Positions 1 to 10,619 of a stretch of 64,000 nucleotides of DNA are shown here, one piece after another. Position numbers and translations under genes: made by a program. The notes beneath the pieces were generated by a model. It searched no databases. It was not told the DNA's origin and saw only the letters and a program-made list of their open reading frames with translations. Location: assembly GCA_009767595.1 (NCBI GenBank), contig VSDK01014227.1:204578-268577 (forward strand), written 5' to 3'. The stretch comes from Symbiodinium kawagutii. Lineage: Eukaryota > Sar > Dinophyceae > Suessiales > Symbiodiniaceae. Every line of letters starts with the position of its first letter. Positions within the stretch are counted from its first letter, which is position 1.

Positions 1-563
1 GAATTTCAATTTTCAACTTTTAATATTTTCCTTTTTAGTCCTTTCCAACAGGGATGCTGAAAGTGTTTGGCTTCGGTGCTGCATTGCTTTGGGTCCGGGC
101 CTAAAGAAAGGTGAGCAATGGTGAGCATCTCGGAAAGACTTCCGCTTTCTCAGTGGAAATGCAGTGTTTATGCAGAACCGTGTCCCAGGAGATCGCAACG
201 CTGAAGAAATACTCATCCGTTGTCCAGAGAACAATGGCTTCGCTCTTGGGACACTCAGCTTGATTTGTCATCCAAAACTTGAGATGTGCTTCTGAGGTAA
301 TCGGTCAGTGCTGCAACACTGTTCCACTTTGCAAAAATTGGAGCCCTGACCATAGCGCCGTAGTGGATCGATGCATGAATATGAAGGAGCTATCTTGATG
401 GTCAGACACACAAATTAGACTCAACACTTCGAAGGTCAGCGGAATGGCGCGATGTAGCACAACAGCCGTTGGAAACTTGGTTGTGCTTTCTGTAGCAAAG
501 GTGACCAGTCTGGAAGTGCATCAGCGATCAAATTTGCAGGTAGAGATTGAACAGGGTACAAAA

Positions 564-800
564 TTAGTAGAAGTTGGTAAAGCTCTTGTCCTTCCGCGTG
601 TTTTCAATTTGGAAATTCAGAGGCAGCTCTTTTTCGACAGTGATCAAGAAGATTTGATCTTCGCCTGAGGCTACAGCTAGGACTTCTGGTGGGTGAAGCT
701 GAACGTTCCAAAGTTCGAGCCCCTCGTGGATCCAAAGGACTTCCACGGAGTTCACCTCGGCGCTTTTGCATCTCTTTGATCTCTTCTTGCTTGATGACAT
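564..800 (-). CDS. Candidate exon, possibly WD40-like
   Basis: This stretch is open on the minus strand and contains V-E-V-L-W-I-H-E-G-L-E-L-W-N-V followed by P-E-V-L-A-V-A-S-G-E-D-Q-I-F-L-I, which resembles the alternating hydrophobic strands of a WD40 propeller blade. No second blade was found nearby. The rest of 1-1000 shows no other convincing exon. The alternative is a chance open frame. Seen: the open frame. Inferred: the propeller resemblance. Confidence 0.25.
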   Translation of the reverse strand: MSSSKKRSKRCKSAEVNSVEVLWIHEGLELWNVQLHPPEVLAVASGEDQIFLITVEKELPLNFQIENTRKDKSFTNFY

Positions 801-1166
801 GACATTTGTTGAACATTGAGGAAGCCAAGCTCTTACTCCTGTGGCTCAGGCATACCCGGAGCCTGTGGATTTTGTTAGGGCTGCAGCACAAAATCTGTGG
901 TCAGCATTGCGTGAAAGGATTTCTCAACAGCTATGACTAATCTTGCCTGCTCTATGGCCAGGCGGAACTTCTTTGGTTTGCTGTTTGTAGCCCAGTCTCA
1001 TTGTCTTTGATCCGAGTTGTATTAAAATTTTGAAGTGCAAGAGAAAACATCAAAAACATGGCAGCACTTGAGGCACTTCTGGAGCCAGGAAAGGATTGCC
1101 CCTTCACTGCAGACTTGAAAGCAGTCGAATCAGGCGAGAATACGAAAGAGGGGGTCGGAACACTAT

Positions 1167-1318
<152 letters not shown>

Positions 1319-1832
1319 GCATGGCGTCATTTTACGACCACCTACCCGGTTTGAACATTTTATTCGTCATCCAGTTCCCTTCTGCCATTGTTTGCCTCTC
1401 ATGTTTTCCTTGAAAACACCTATGTTCACCATCGTTCGCACACGTCTCAAGTTCGATGCGCCAAGTCCAACCATGAAGAATCGTAGGTTATCCAAGTGCA
1501 GCACCACCGCCATGTGCTTGACCCCAAAAGTGCTAGGACAAGCACATTACAATGCGTTAAAAGCACAATGACAAGTACGATCTTTTACATTGTTTTGTTC
1601 ATGCATTGTACATGCATTGTATGCATGAAATACACAATCACAAGATTGTACCATTTTGTAGCACACTTTCGAGAACGAGCATCTTTTCGGAAATTCCAAG
1701 GATTCCAAAACATGTGATAACTGCACTAGCGCCCCAGCATCGAGCTATTGAGGAGTGAGATCACCAACATTTATCGATCTTTCACCACGTCAGTATTAGC
1801 CGAGATGTGTTCGGAACTGGGGATGCACATGG

Positions 1833-2027
1833 ATGCCCGGATCATGGCTGTTCATCGCCGATCAGGTACCAAAAGCAGTGCGTTTGGGCGGCTGCACTTC
1901 TCAGTGGAGCTTTTGGAAGCACGAGGCGAGGCCGATTTCGCCACCAGAGTTGAGTCATGTTGAGTCCAGCCCTGACACTGGAGGAGGTGCATCTCCAAGT
2001 GATAGTGATGCAAGCCAGACGCTCAAA
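1833..2027 (+). CDS. Candidate exon upstream of the C2-like gene
   Basis: The open frame ends in an acidic Ser-rich segment (S-P-D-T-G-G-G-A-S-P-S-D-S-D-A-S-Q-T-L-K) followed directly by GTGAGC, a good donor. It lies about 150 bases before the large exon starting near 2179 and may be its preceding exon. The phase does not join cleanly with the nearest AG before 2179, so the link is not proven. The intervening bases 2040-2150 carry short tandem repeats typical of introns in this window. Confidence 0.35.
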
Positions 2028-2178
2028 GTGAGCTTGCTTTTCTTTCCTCAAAAGGTACTCCTACGATTCCTACGGTACTCCTACTTGGAATATTGGAATG
2101 TCTTGGAATGATTTGGAATGTAGTTGGAAGATCTTGGAAGTACAGGGCCTAATTTGCGGCATCATCCTTGGACTTGAG

Positions 2179-4085
2179 GTGGAATCTATTTGCGAGTTTG
2201 GTTGGATACTCTCCGCACAGATGCAGCTGTCGGGAGAGCTATTCTGAAGTTGGGACCCACTCAAGAGGTGGAAGTGCCAGTGCAACCCGCAGGTGAAGGC
2301 GTTGGACGTTTGTGCCGGAGCGCGATCTCTGCGTCGCCGATTTGGAAGATGAAGGACGGAATTTGTGTAGGCCCATCGCCACCTTGCATCTTCGTGCAGA
2401 TTTGGCATGAAGCGGAGCTTTGCGGGCTTGCCAAGTTGGTTCTGTCGGAACTGAAGGGCCAAAACTTAGAGAACATTAATCTGCAGGGCTATGAACAGCT
2501 TGAGGAGGATGTGGATGTCCTGGCAGTTAGCACAAACCGAAGCATTGGGAAACTTCGTGCTGTGCTTTATGTTGGCCTGGAGCCAATCTTGGAGGCGCTT
2601 CAAGAGCCACAGCCTTTGAAGCTGGTGGGAAATAAAGATGCTACATATGCTGCTGCTCTGATGACCCTTTGCTGCCTCAGCGTGGATGGGCTACAATCCT
2701 TGGAGTCTGAGTTGAAACAGAGGAAACATAAACTTTGTGCTCAGAAGTTTGCAGAGTCTGACGCACAAAGTGCAAAACTAAGTCGACCAAAAGAGGACCC
2801 TCCTGTGGAGTTCACTGAGACTGGAATCCTGCAATCTTTTCAGCCTTCATTGAGTCCGGAACAGGCAGATGCGTTGGCCTTGTGGCTTCGTGAAGCCGAA
2901 ACAGAGGGACCACATGTGTGGTCAACCAAGCCCAGCTTTTTTTGGGCTCGAATCCAAGCTGTCCATGAAAGCTTTGATCAGTTGATCAAGGAGGTTGGAG
3001 ACGAATGCGCATCAGTTGCCTTAGATTTTCTGGATGTTGCTGCACCATTAGATTTGCAGCGTCCAGATGTCGCCAGGGTTTTGAAGTTCCGTGGCATTGA
3101 GCTTGGATGGAACACCTTGGAGAGAATTTTTCTTGCCTTGGGATGTTCAGACAGCTCTGATGTTCTACCAGCTTCTAACTTTGCTCAACTTTTTAGATCC
3201 AGGGCAGAGAGAAGAATGGTGGACACTGCACAGCTTCGACAACTCGAAGCTAAGGTTCTGGCGTGGTGGCGCTGGCGAGACGAAAGCCCAGAAGACAAAC
3301 ATCATCGCCGAAATGTGGAACGTGCGAAATGTGCTGCATCAGATTTGGTTTCTGCATATTCAAAGTCAGATGGGGCATCCATGGATCTCATGGGGCTGAA
3401 AGTGCTTCTTGCATCCATTAAAGGACCTGATCTTGCGCAAGATGAGGTACAGAATCTTGCGCAATGGCTGTTCGAAGGGTTTGGTGCGAGACCAGGAGGC
3501 GGCGTTTCAAAGAACTTGGTTGTGCGATGGCTCAATGGCAATACCATGGAAGAGGGGTTGAAGGATGAAGTAGTAAAGGATGTGAAGGAGTTGAAAAAAC
3601 CTCAAGAAAAAGAAGAAACTGCAGAGGTTGACCAAGCTCAAGTGCAGACAGAGGTTGACCAAGCTAAAGTGCAGACTGTGCAGACTGTGTTGCCTCCTGT
3701 CTTTCCAGGGCATGGCTATTGTGAATCCAAGCAGGCTCTCTTGGTTGGTCCTCTGGGTGGCATTTCAGAGCCACAAAGTGTCCACAAGAAGGTCTCGGAT
3801 GGAGTCCAAGAGCAGCTGTCACAAGCAACTGCAACCATTCAGCTTTCAAAACCCTTGCGACATCGAGACAGTGAGAGACTCTGCAAGGAGATTTTGTCCA
3901 ACGCTTTGCAGCTTCCACCTCACCAAATCAAAGTCTTTGGGGCAGAGGAAGGTTCTTCTCGCATTTGTATTGCCGTGCAGGGTGAGCCGGGTGAGCCGCC
4001 GTCGACATGTGATGTAGCAATACGAAACCTGGCTCTTCAACTCAAGGATCCATCATCTCCACTTTTGGTGCCGGGCTCAAGCTGA
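2179..4085 (+). CDS. Large exon: C2-like domain protein with EF-hand-like C-terminal half
   Basis: A frame of about 635 codons runs open to a TGA/stop near 4085, the longest in the window. It has no ATG near its start and begins just after an AG, so it is an exon rather than a whole gene. Residues 5-130 alternate beta strands as in C2 domains (L-R-V-W-L-D-T-L, then C-I-F-V-Q-I-W-H-E-A-E-L-C-G-L-A-K, then G-K-L-R-A-V-L-Y-V-G). The middle (about 300-460) is helical and contains segments resembling degenerate EF-hands, without a full D-x-D-x-D-G loop. A Lys/Glu and Val-Gln repeat follows near residues 465-500. C2 domains usually bind membranes or act in cilium/centriole scaffolds; which applies here cannot be told. 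The assignment rests on pattern, not on a database match. Confidence 0.6.
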
Positions 4086-4235
4086 ACTGCATGACATAGC
4101 AACCAACGCCAAACGCCATCATAGTAGGTTAATGGATGCTAACGCTTAGTAAAGGGAATTTCTTGCTGGTATAGTGCTGAACTGCATGCTGTCTCATGAC
4201 TTCTTTTTGTTCAATGGATCCCAAATTCCACGGCT

Positions 4236-4840
4236 CTATTGTTCCAAATTGTTCCACGGGCGAAGAGCATCTAGTGTTCCAAATGTTTCACTTACGTTGC
4301 AGTCTTGTTTCAGGTCGGTGCTTTGGGCATCTACTTCCGCTGAGTTCGTTTGCCTAGCAGAACCATCTTCATCATCTGCGTCCAGCCAAGAAGTCGCTGA
4401 AGTTGTCCGATGTTGAAACCACTCATCGTGGATCATCGTGGCCGTTTTGGATGGATCGCCAACATCGTGAGCAGGTCAAGGCCTGTGACTGTTTCGAATT
4501 CTTGCTGAGCATATCAGCGTCCAACAAATGTGTCCTTAGATCTTGGACGATCAACCATAATGAACCATTATGAATCATGATCTTGGACCTGGAGCTTAGT
4601 TTTCTCAGAGACTTCCATGGTTTGCCAAGCATCACAGGTCGCAGACGACCGAAGGCGAGCCTTGTGATACTCGTGGAGATTCACCACGATTGCGATCCTG
4701 GAGGCTCCCGTGGAATCCTTGCCCTGATAGAACGGCAAATGGTTAGAGGACAGCGCCAGAACGAAGCTTTCGTTGTGTTTTTTCCCCATCGACTGACATC
4801 CTGGCAGGACAATCAACAAAGCTTTTAGGTCAGAAGACAA
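4236..4840 (-). CDS. Candidate minus-strand exons of unknown function
   Basis: Two open minus-strand pieces look protein-like: 4568-4840 (R-I-A-I-V-V-N-L-H-E-Y-H-K-A-R) and 4236-4436, an acidic Ser/Thr-rich stretch (S-W-L-D-A-D-D-E-D-G-S-A-R-Q). They could form a gene convergent to the C2-like gene. The + strand is also open at 4577-4828. No family is recognised, and the strand is uncertain. Confidence 0.2.
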
Positions 4841-5689
4841 TCAGCAAAATGCTTGCGGACCTCGGACCTCACTTTAAGGAGTCCCCGCGTCGCAGGAAAA
4901 TAGATGGACGCTGCAAGCCTGCTATGACTAGTCTCCTTTAAGAGAAGCCATGGCATTTGCTAGGACATTTTGATAGAGTCAAGCCATGCGCTTGCAGAAT
5001 CACTGCCACTTACAGAGACGAAGCCGTTTGGTCGTCCAAGTAGTGACTCAAAGCGGATCCGTTTGGCCCATGCATTGTCCGGCCATCCAAAAACTGCCCA
5101 GCAATGTCATTGAGAGCCTAGGACTGCACTTCAAAGGATATCCCTTCAGCTTCATCAAATCTTCATTGCATGATCAAGCTCAGCAAATGCTACGCACAGG
5201 CGTAGGATGCTGCATAAGAACGGGGGGTGGGTTAAGTTAGATATGCTAGAATTATTTTGTGGAATCTCAAGGACTGTTTGCACTCAGTTTCTATTCTCAA
5301 ATTTTCGTCCTGACTGCTGATCACATATACAGGTTTCGTATACGGTTTCATATGGTTTGATGGTGTCATTCTCGATCACAGTTGAATTTCCATCCCTCGC
5401 ATTCAATTCCGGGCCACCTCTCTACCTCTCCTGCCTTCAAACTCCATCCCATCCTTTCAAGATCTTACAAATCCATCTCAATTACAGTACATCACTTGTA
5501 AAACGAGGAAACTCCTCTCCTCATCTCTTCTTCCCGTTGCACTCTGCAGATTGCACTTGTTCTCCCATTTGAAGCCTACACTTGTGAACATGCGGTCCCT
5601 TTAATACTATTGGATACTATTGGATATTATCTAGTTACTAATAATCATTAAAAATCCATCAGACATTGTTTTGATTTTCACGAGCGCAG

Positions 5690-8600
5690 ATGTGAGGAAA
5701 TTGCGCGGAAATGTTGTGATCCCCTCCATCGCCCGAGCTGCGGAAGAGATGGTCTTGAACGCCGTTGAAGCCGAAGCCTCGATGATCGAGGCGCATCGCA
5801 GGGCACGGCGGCAGCTTTGATCAGCGCCATGTAGATCTTCGCGGATCTTCGTATCTTCCCAGCTTTGTCAAGCCATCCACTGCCTGCCATCAGTGACCCA
5901 CAGGCAGCCACAGGCAGTAGGACTCCAGTGATCAAAGCTGAGCGAAGCGTCCCAGGTGGAGCTGCAGGAGGCTGCGACGCTGGGATGTGCGGCGCTGGAG
6001 GTGCGAGACAATGGTGGAGGGATCGATCCTGAAGTGCCTGGGACGTGGACCACCATGGTGTGTTGCAGGTTTCCAAGTTGGAGGAATAGCAATCATTGCA
6101 GTATATTTCAATCATTTTTGGGTCCACATTCGCAATCTAGGCATGTGTATTTCTGATGTGATATGGTGTGGTGTGGTATTTTTTCCTTTGCTACGATATC
6201 TATGCTTGCGTGCAAACATACAACTGCTATGTTATCTGTGCATGCAAACATACAAGCCGGAGTATGTAGTGCAATGTTGAATGTATATGGTGGTTTCTCA
6301 AAATAGGGGTACCCACAAATCATCCAATTATAACCATTTACAATAGTAAACCAACCATTTTTGGGGCTCCCTATTTTGAGAAACCACCATATGTACAGGT
6401 TTGCTTGGTGTTTTGTTCGGCATTACTTTGATTTCCTGCAGTGGACTTGGCCAAGGACTTTGATCATTTGGGTGTCCGTGGTGCAGCCAGTGGCCCGGGC
6501 CGCGGAGAATCCCTAGCTGCCTTGGTGGCCCTATCCCAGCGGGTGGTGCTGCTGTCCAAGGCAGCCGTGGTGCAACCTGATTCGTCCACATGCTGTCTCT
6601 TTGAATCCCGGATGAATCATGATGAATTACAAGGAATCATGATGAATTCTAAGGAATCATGGTGAATGTCAGTGTGTTTGATTCCGGTTTGCTTCCTACT
6701 TCCTACCATAGTCGGTGGATGTTATTTGATCGCCCATGTTGAGAAACATTCGTCAGGTAGCAGGGAAGGAAACCTGGTGCAAGTCCTTCCAGCGCGGTGC
6801 CATTGTGAAGTGCGGACCAGCTGGCAGTCCAAGAGGAGGTGCCAAGATGTGCCAAGACAACGACTGTATTTCCGATGTTTGTCTAATCCACCCATGCAAG
6901 GGACGAAATGAGGTTCCCAGGCATTTGCTGCTCAGCACAATGGCGAATGTAGTTTCAGGATGTTTCAGGATATTAAATCTTTAAAGGATGTTGAAAGCAA
7001 TGCGATGCTCCGTATGAAGAATTTGTGTTCGCAGCCGCTTTCAGCTCTCGAAACCCCTCGAGACCTGCTCGTAACTTATTTTTGAATCTCTTGGAGGCCT
7101 GACTGAACGTTTTCTGGAAATTTTGGACATTTGATCAAGTTCAAACATGTCAAGGGTCTTTGACGTTTTCTGGACGCCGCGAAAGGTAGCCTGAACTACC
7201 CGAGTTCATGTTCTTTAGTACTAGGGGCTCCTCAGGGCATCAGAGGACAGATTTTAGCCTCCCAGACAATCTCTGAACATTTACCATTTACCTCTTAAAT
7301 CTCAATTGGTCATTACTGTAGCCTGTGTTGCTACACATGCTGAAGGTGGCCAAAGATGGTCGCTTGATGATTGGTGCCCCCCTTTGTTGACCAAACTAAT
7401 TTCACAGTTCATCTAAGATCACGATTTGGTCCAACTTTTTCTTGGCGTGCCTCCCTGCTCCTGATGAGGGTTGCTTGTGTTCAAAACTCACATCTTCCAT
7501 TCTCCTTCAGCATCTTGAGCTCACCCTCACGGTTCATCTTTCAGACAATCATGGTCCTCCCTACTGTTTGTCCACCCCCTGCTCTCAAGTTGTTGCGTAA
7601 CATTTGTTCGATGAATTCCACGGTATTTGCTGAGTCTGACGGGCGCAGACTATAAGCAGAAATCTGCACAAGTTGTCACTCTGAACATGATTCCTTGTCC
7701 AGTTGACATGTCAATCTCTTAAGATCCTGTCTTGCCAAGCTTTATGCCCCAGACATGGCGAACCTGTTGCGCGTCCTCTTTTTCGCCGTGGTGGCTTATG
7801 GTGCCGTGGTCGAGGAGGAGATGAATGCTTTGCTCGATGACAGCTGCGAGGGCGAGTGCTCGTTGTCTCTCCTTCAGACGCTGAGCGTTGAAAGGGAGCA
7901 CTGTGATTTGCTGTGTAGTATGGTGTCTACTGGTCGCAGTGCTTGAGTTGCTGAGTTAATGATGTGCCATGCCATGTCACCGCATTTCATTCGACGCATG
8001 GCTGAGGTATTGAAACAAAATGAAACACATGCAACGAATTCATATTATAACTTTTATAAAGGATATAAATTCCAATAAACACACACAGTTTCGTACAAAA
8101 AATGATGCGCATCATCAGATATCCTACCCGCTCCTTTCAGCCCTGTCCGGATCCACTGCTCCGAAGCAGTTTGCGCCTCTGTCACCTCCAAGGTTCAAGG
8201 GCTCTGAGGTTGAGGAAGCAGTGTGCAACAAGTGGGCTGAGTGCCTCAGCGAAATCCAAACGGCACCAACTTTTTCTACCAGAAAAGTATAGAAGTTTGA
8301 TGAAGTTTGTCAAGTTTCTGGTTCTTGCAACTCGCCAACCTGAGCCAACTTACTTAGCAACCTGATGCAAGCTGACGCAAGCTGTGCTTTTGCCAGGTGC
8401 CCCAAGGGTGCCAAGTATTATCGCGGACAGCAGTGCAACGCAGAGGGCAAGATCTGTGAGAGCTACTCGTCCAAGCGCAGCAACGGTCTCATAAAACGGA
8501 TCCAACACATGTGATATCGTGTGAGAATGTAATTGAAATTATGTGCCGAAAAGATGTGAAATGTATGGTGCGGCATGATGCACGATCAGCATGACAGATG

Positions 8601-10619
8601 CTTCTCCATTCTGTTTCGTGCTTCCCAAGGCTATGGATCGCAGAAACGCACCTGCCTCAAATGGGTGAACTGCCGCAATGGATGCTACTGTGCCAACTGG
8701 GCCAAGCTCCTGGAAGAGGATAGTGAAGTGCAAGAGAAGGCATAAGAAGCAGAGAGCCGCTCTCTGACCTTTTAAACTCTTGTCTTATGGTGCTGATATG
8801 TGCCTCATCCTTTGAACGTTGATGTTGGCAACCCATCAGCCCCAACAGTTTTGGTGCCGAAGCTCTCCCACTTCACTCGCGCAGAAAAAGCTTATGCTCC
8901 TGCCGTCCGGTAGTTGCAATCGCATGAAATCAAAGTGCAAACGCCACAAAAGCTGACCAAGTCGCAGCCAGACTTCCTTTGGTTTGGAAAACAAATGATT
9001 TAAGATATGGCGAGTAATTAGCAGCAGTTCGGCACCGCGATGTAACAAGCTTGTGTGACCTCATGTCGAAGTATACGTACACAATTTGTTGCACTTCTTG
9101 TTGTTGTTGGTTCTCGTAAGACGGGATGCATCAACATGCATGTGTTGATAAACTAGCTGCAAATGTCAGCCCATTCCTGATCACGAACCTAGCTTATAGA
9201 TCTAGCTTCGTTTCACCACGAATGGACCTCAATTGGGCCTCCAAATGTGACATGATCGACTACCATCAACTAGGTACAGTATGTGCCACTATTATGAAGT
9301 GTTGTTTCAGATTCCGGGCACGATGCAATTAATGCAAGTGTCGTTTCTTACTGCAGTGTGGGCAGCTAAAGTTGCCTCAAGAGGTGTGGGAACTACGATT
9401 CGCATCGAAGGCTCTTGGAAATCTTCTTTGCAGGCAGAAAGACTTGACTGGGTTGCTCGCTGCTTCTCAAATGTTCTCAATCGCTGCATTCTGTCAAACA
9501 TATTCATTTGAAATGATCAAGTTATATGGCCATTAAAGTGTTGAAAGCCTTGCTCCCCAAAGTTTTGGGTCAGAGCTTTGAAATGCGGGATGACCCCACT
9601 GAAACATTAGTGATGCATGAGGCTTCGGCAATGTTGCGTCGGCGCCTGGAGCGAGTAGTGCTTCTGCGCCCACACATAGCAATCGAACTCCGCACAGGAC
9701 CCAGGGAGGTGAGGACGTGAGTTTTGCTTCAGTGACGAGTTCATGTGGCTATGGGTAAATTTTAACCATCAATAATGGTGGATAGTAAGCAACAGAACTA
9801 TAAGGAAAACAATGGTTAATGATAGGGGAACCAGGGGTACAAGGTTTTGACCCACAGCCATGTGACTAGACAGACTGAACTCGGCTTTAGGAATTTTCAA
9901 ATGAATCCGTCAGATTTGTTTCTGTTATTTTCGTATTTTTTCTCATTAATTTGTTCACATATTCATTATTTATTTTCTATTAATTCATATTGCTATTCAT
10001 ACATTTATATTAGATATTCTTCATTCTATTCATTCCATTCTTTCATTTGTTCAGATTCATATTCTTTCCATTCATTCGTGTGCAGTGCAGGTGGAGATCA
10101 TGAAGCTGAAGCAGGAAGATGCAACTTCTCGAGTGCAACATGTGCTTGGATTGGGCTGTGCTCGCGCACTTTGCAGGTGCGGCTTGAGACAAAATGTTAC
10201 AAGGTATTACAAGGTGCTTGTGCGGTGCTGATGCTGCACTGCTTCATGCTTTTCCTGAGTTTCTCCAGGGTGAAGTGCTACTCAAAGCGAGTTGCGTGTG
10301 GATTGGAAGGCCGGCTGGGGCTTGCACTTCTGTTGTGCTTCGAGACAGTGGTCAACTCAACGCAATGTCGATCATTCATGCACTTGTGATCACTTGGGGT
10401 TGCAGCGCACCCTGCAAAGCACTAACAGCAATGTGGGCAACCTTCATGTTTGGATTTTTGTGCGCTGGCAGTGAGCAGGAGTGATCTCCAAATTGAAAGA
10501 TGGCCACGCGAGCGATCGGTTTATGTTCCTCTATGTCAACGGGCGTTTCGTGGAACAGACGCCGATTCACCGACACATTGCAAACTTTTACGCCACGAGT
10601 AGTATATCCGGCTGTCAAG
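5690..10619 (+). CDS. MLH3: MutL homologue, MLH3-like, N-terminal half in about nine exons
   Basis: MutL proteins are GHKL ATPases acting in mismatch repair and meiotic crossing-over. Exons read: about 5690-5775 (E-E-M-V-L-N-A-V-E-A, motif I); about 5956-6030 (V-R-D-N-G-G-G-I-D, motif II); 6442-6560 (G-R-G-E-S-L-A-A-L, equivalent of GFRGEAL); 6757-6811 (T-W-C-K-S-F-Q-R-G); 9357-9410 (S-R-G-V-G-T-T-I-R-I); 9539-9708 (L-R-R-R-L-E-R-V-V-L-L-R-P-H-I); 10091-10176; 10269-10309; 10479 to about 10619 (F-M-F-L-Y-V-N-G-R-F-V). Phases join, and spacing follows human MLH3 closely. Introns start GC at 6561, 6812, 9411 and 10310, and GT at 9709 and 10177. The exon with the usual R-Y-x-T-S-K between motifs II and III was not found, nor was the C-terminal endonuclease half. 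PMS1 is the alternative. The first exon shown is internal; the ATG lies upstream and is not identified. Confidence 0.82.
6287..6391. mobile_element. Family A inverted-repeat element, copy 1
   Basis: The ends are GGTGGTTTCTCAAAATAGGG and its exact complement CCCTATTTTGAGAAACCACC, separated by about 65 bases with the AGGGGTACC-type and CAACCA motifs common to the family. It is flanked by ATAT on both sides, a likely target duplication. It sits inside the intron between exons 2 and 3 of the MLH3-like gene. Confidence 0.9.
7755..8745 (+). CDS. Small secreted cysteine-rich protein, nested in an MLH3 intron
   Basis: The ATG at 7755 starts a signal peptide (M-A-N-L-L-R-V-L-F-F-A-V-V-A-Y-G-A), then an acidic linker and C-S-L-S-L-L-Q, a segment common after signal peptides of dinoflagellate secreted proteins. 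A later exon, 8397-8485, reads C-P-K-G-A-K-Y-Y-R-G-Q-Q-C-N, and the last exon, 8630-8745, reads R-T-C-L-K-W-V-N-C-R-N-G-C-Y-C-A-N-W and ends in TAA. If exon 1 ends at 7879 (GC donor), the three exons sum to 330 bases in frame: 109 residues with nine cysteines after the signal. A further exon near 8190-8260 (A-V-C-N-K-W-A-E-C-L) is possible. All of it lies, same strand, within the 6812-9356 intron. Function unknown; the cysteines suggest a disulfide-stabilised extracellular protein. Confidence 0.65.
9746..9860 (+). mobile_element. Family B inverted-repeat element, copy 1
   Basis: The element starts GGCTATGGGT and ends ACCCACAGCC, with the family's internal GGGGAACCAGGGGTAC block near the 3' end. 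ATGT lies on both sides. It is inside the MLH3-like intron 9709-10090. Family B ends contain a possible GT donor (GG|GTCAA) and AG acceptor (CCCACAG|CC), although here the outer splice sites are used. Confidence 0.88.
9905..10085 (+). repeat. T-rich TTCATT simple-sequence tract before a splice acceptor
   Basis: The tract is made of degenerate TTCATT, TTCATA and TTCCATT units with very little G. It leads directly into the acceptor at 10090 of the MLH3-like gene, so it forms an extended pyrimidine tract at the intron's 3' end. Confidence 0.7.

Noticed and set aside
4060..4090. GGCTCAAG at the end of the C2-like exon as a spliced-leader relict
   Set aside because: Only eight bases match, the sequence lies at the 3' end of a coding exon, and the same octamer occurs elsewhere by chance.
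5678..6127. 149-codon minus-strand frame
   Set aside because: It overlaps the MLH3-like exons carrying the EEMVLN and DNGGGI motifs on the + strand; a shadow.
6757..6910. Cys-rich reading of this exon as a separate secreted gene
   Set aside because: The first part aligns with MutL without gaps when joined to 9357 in phase; the cysteine-rich remainder lies in the intron.
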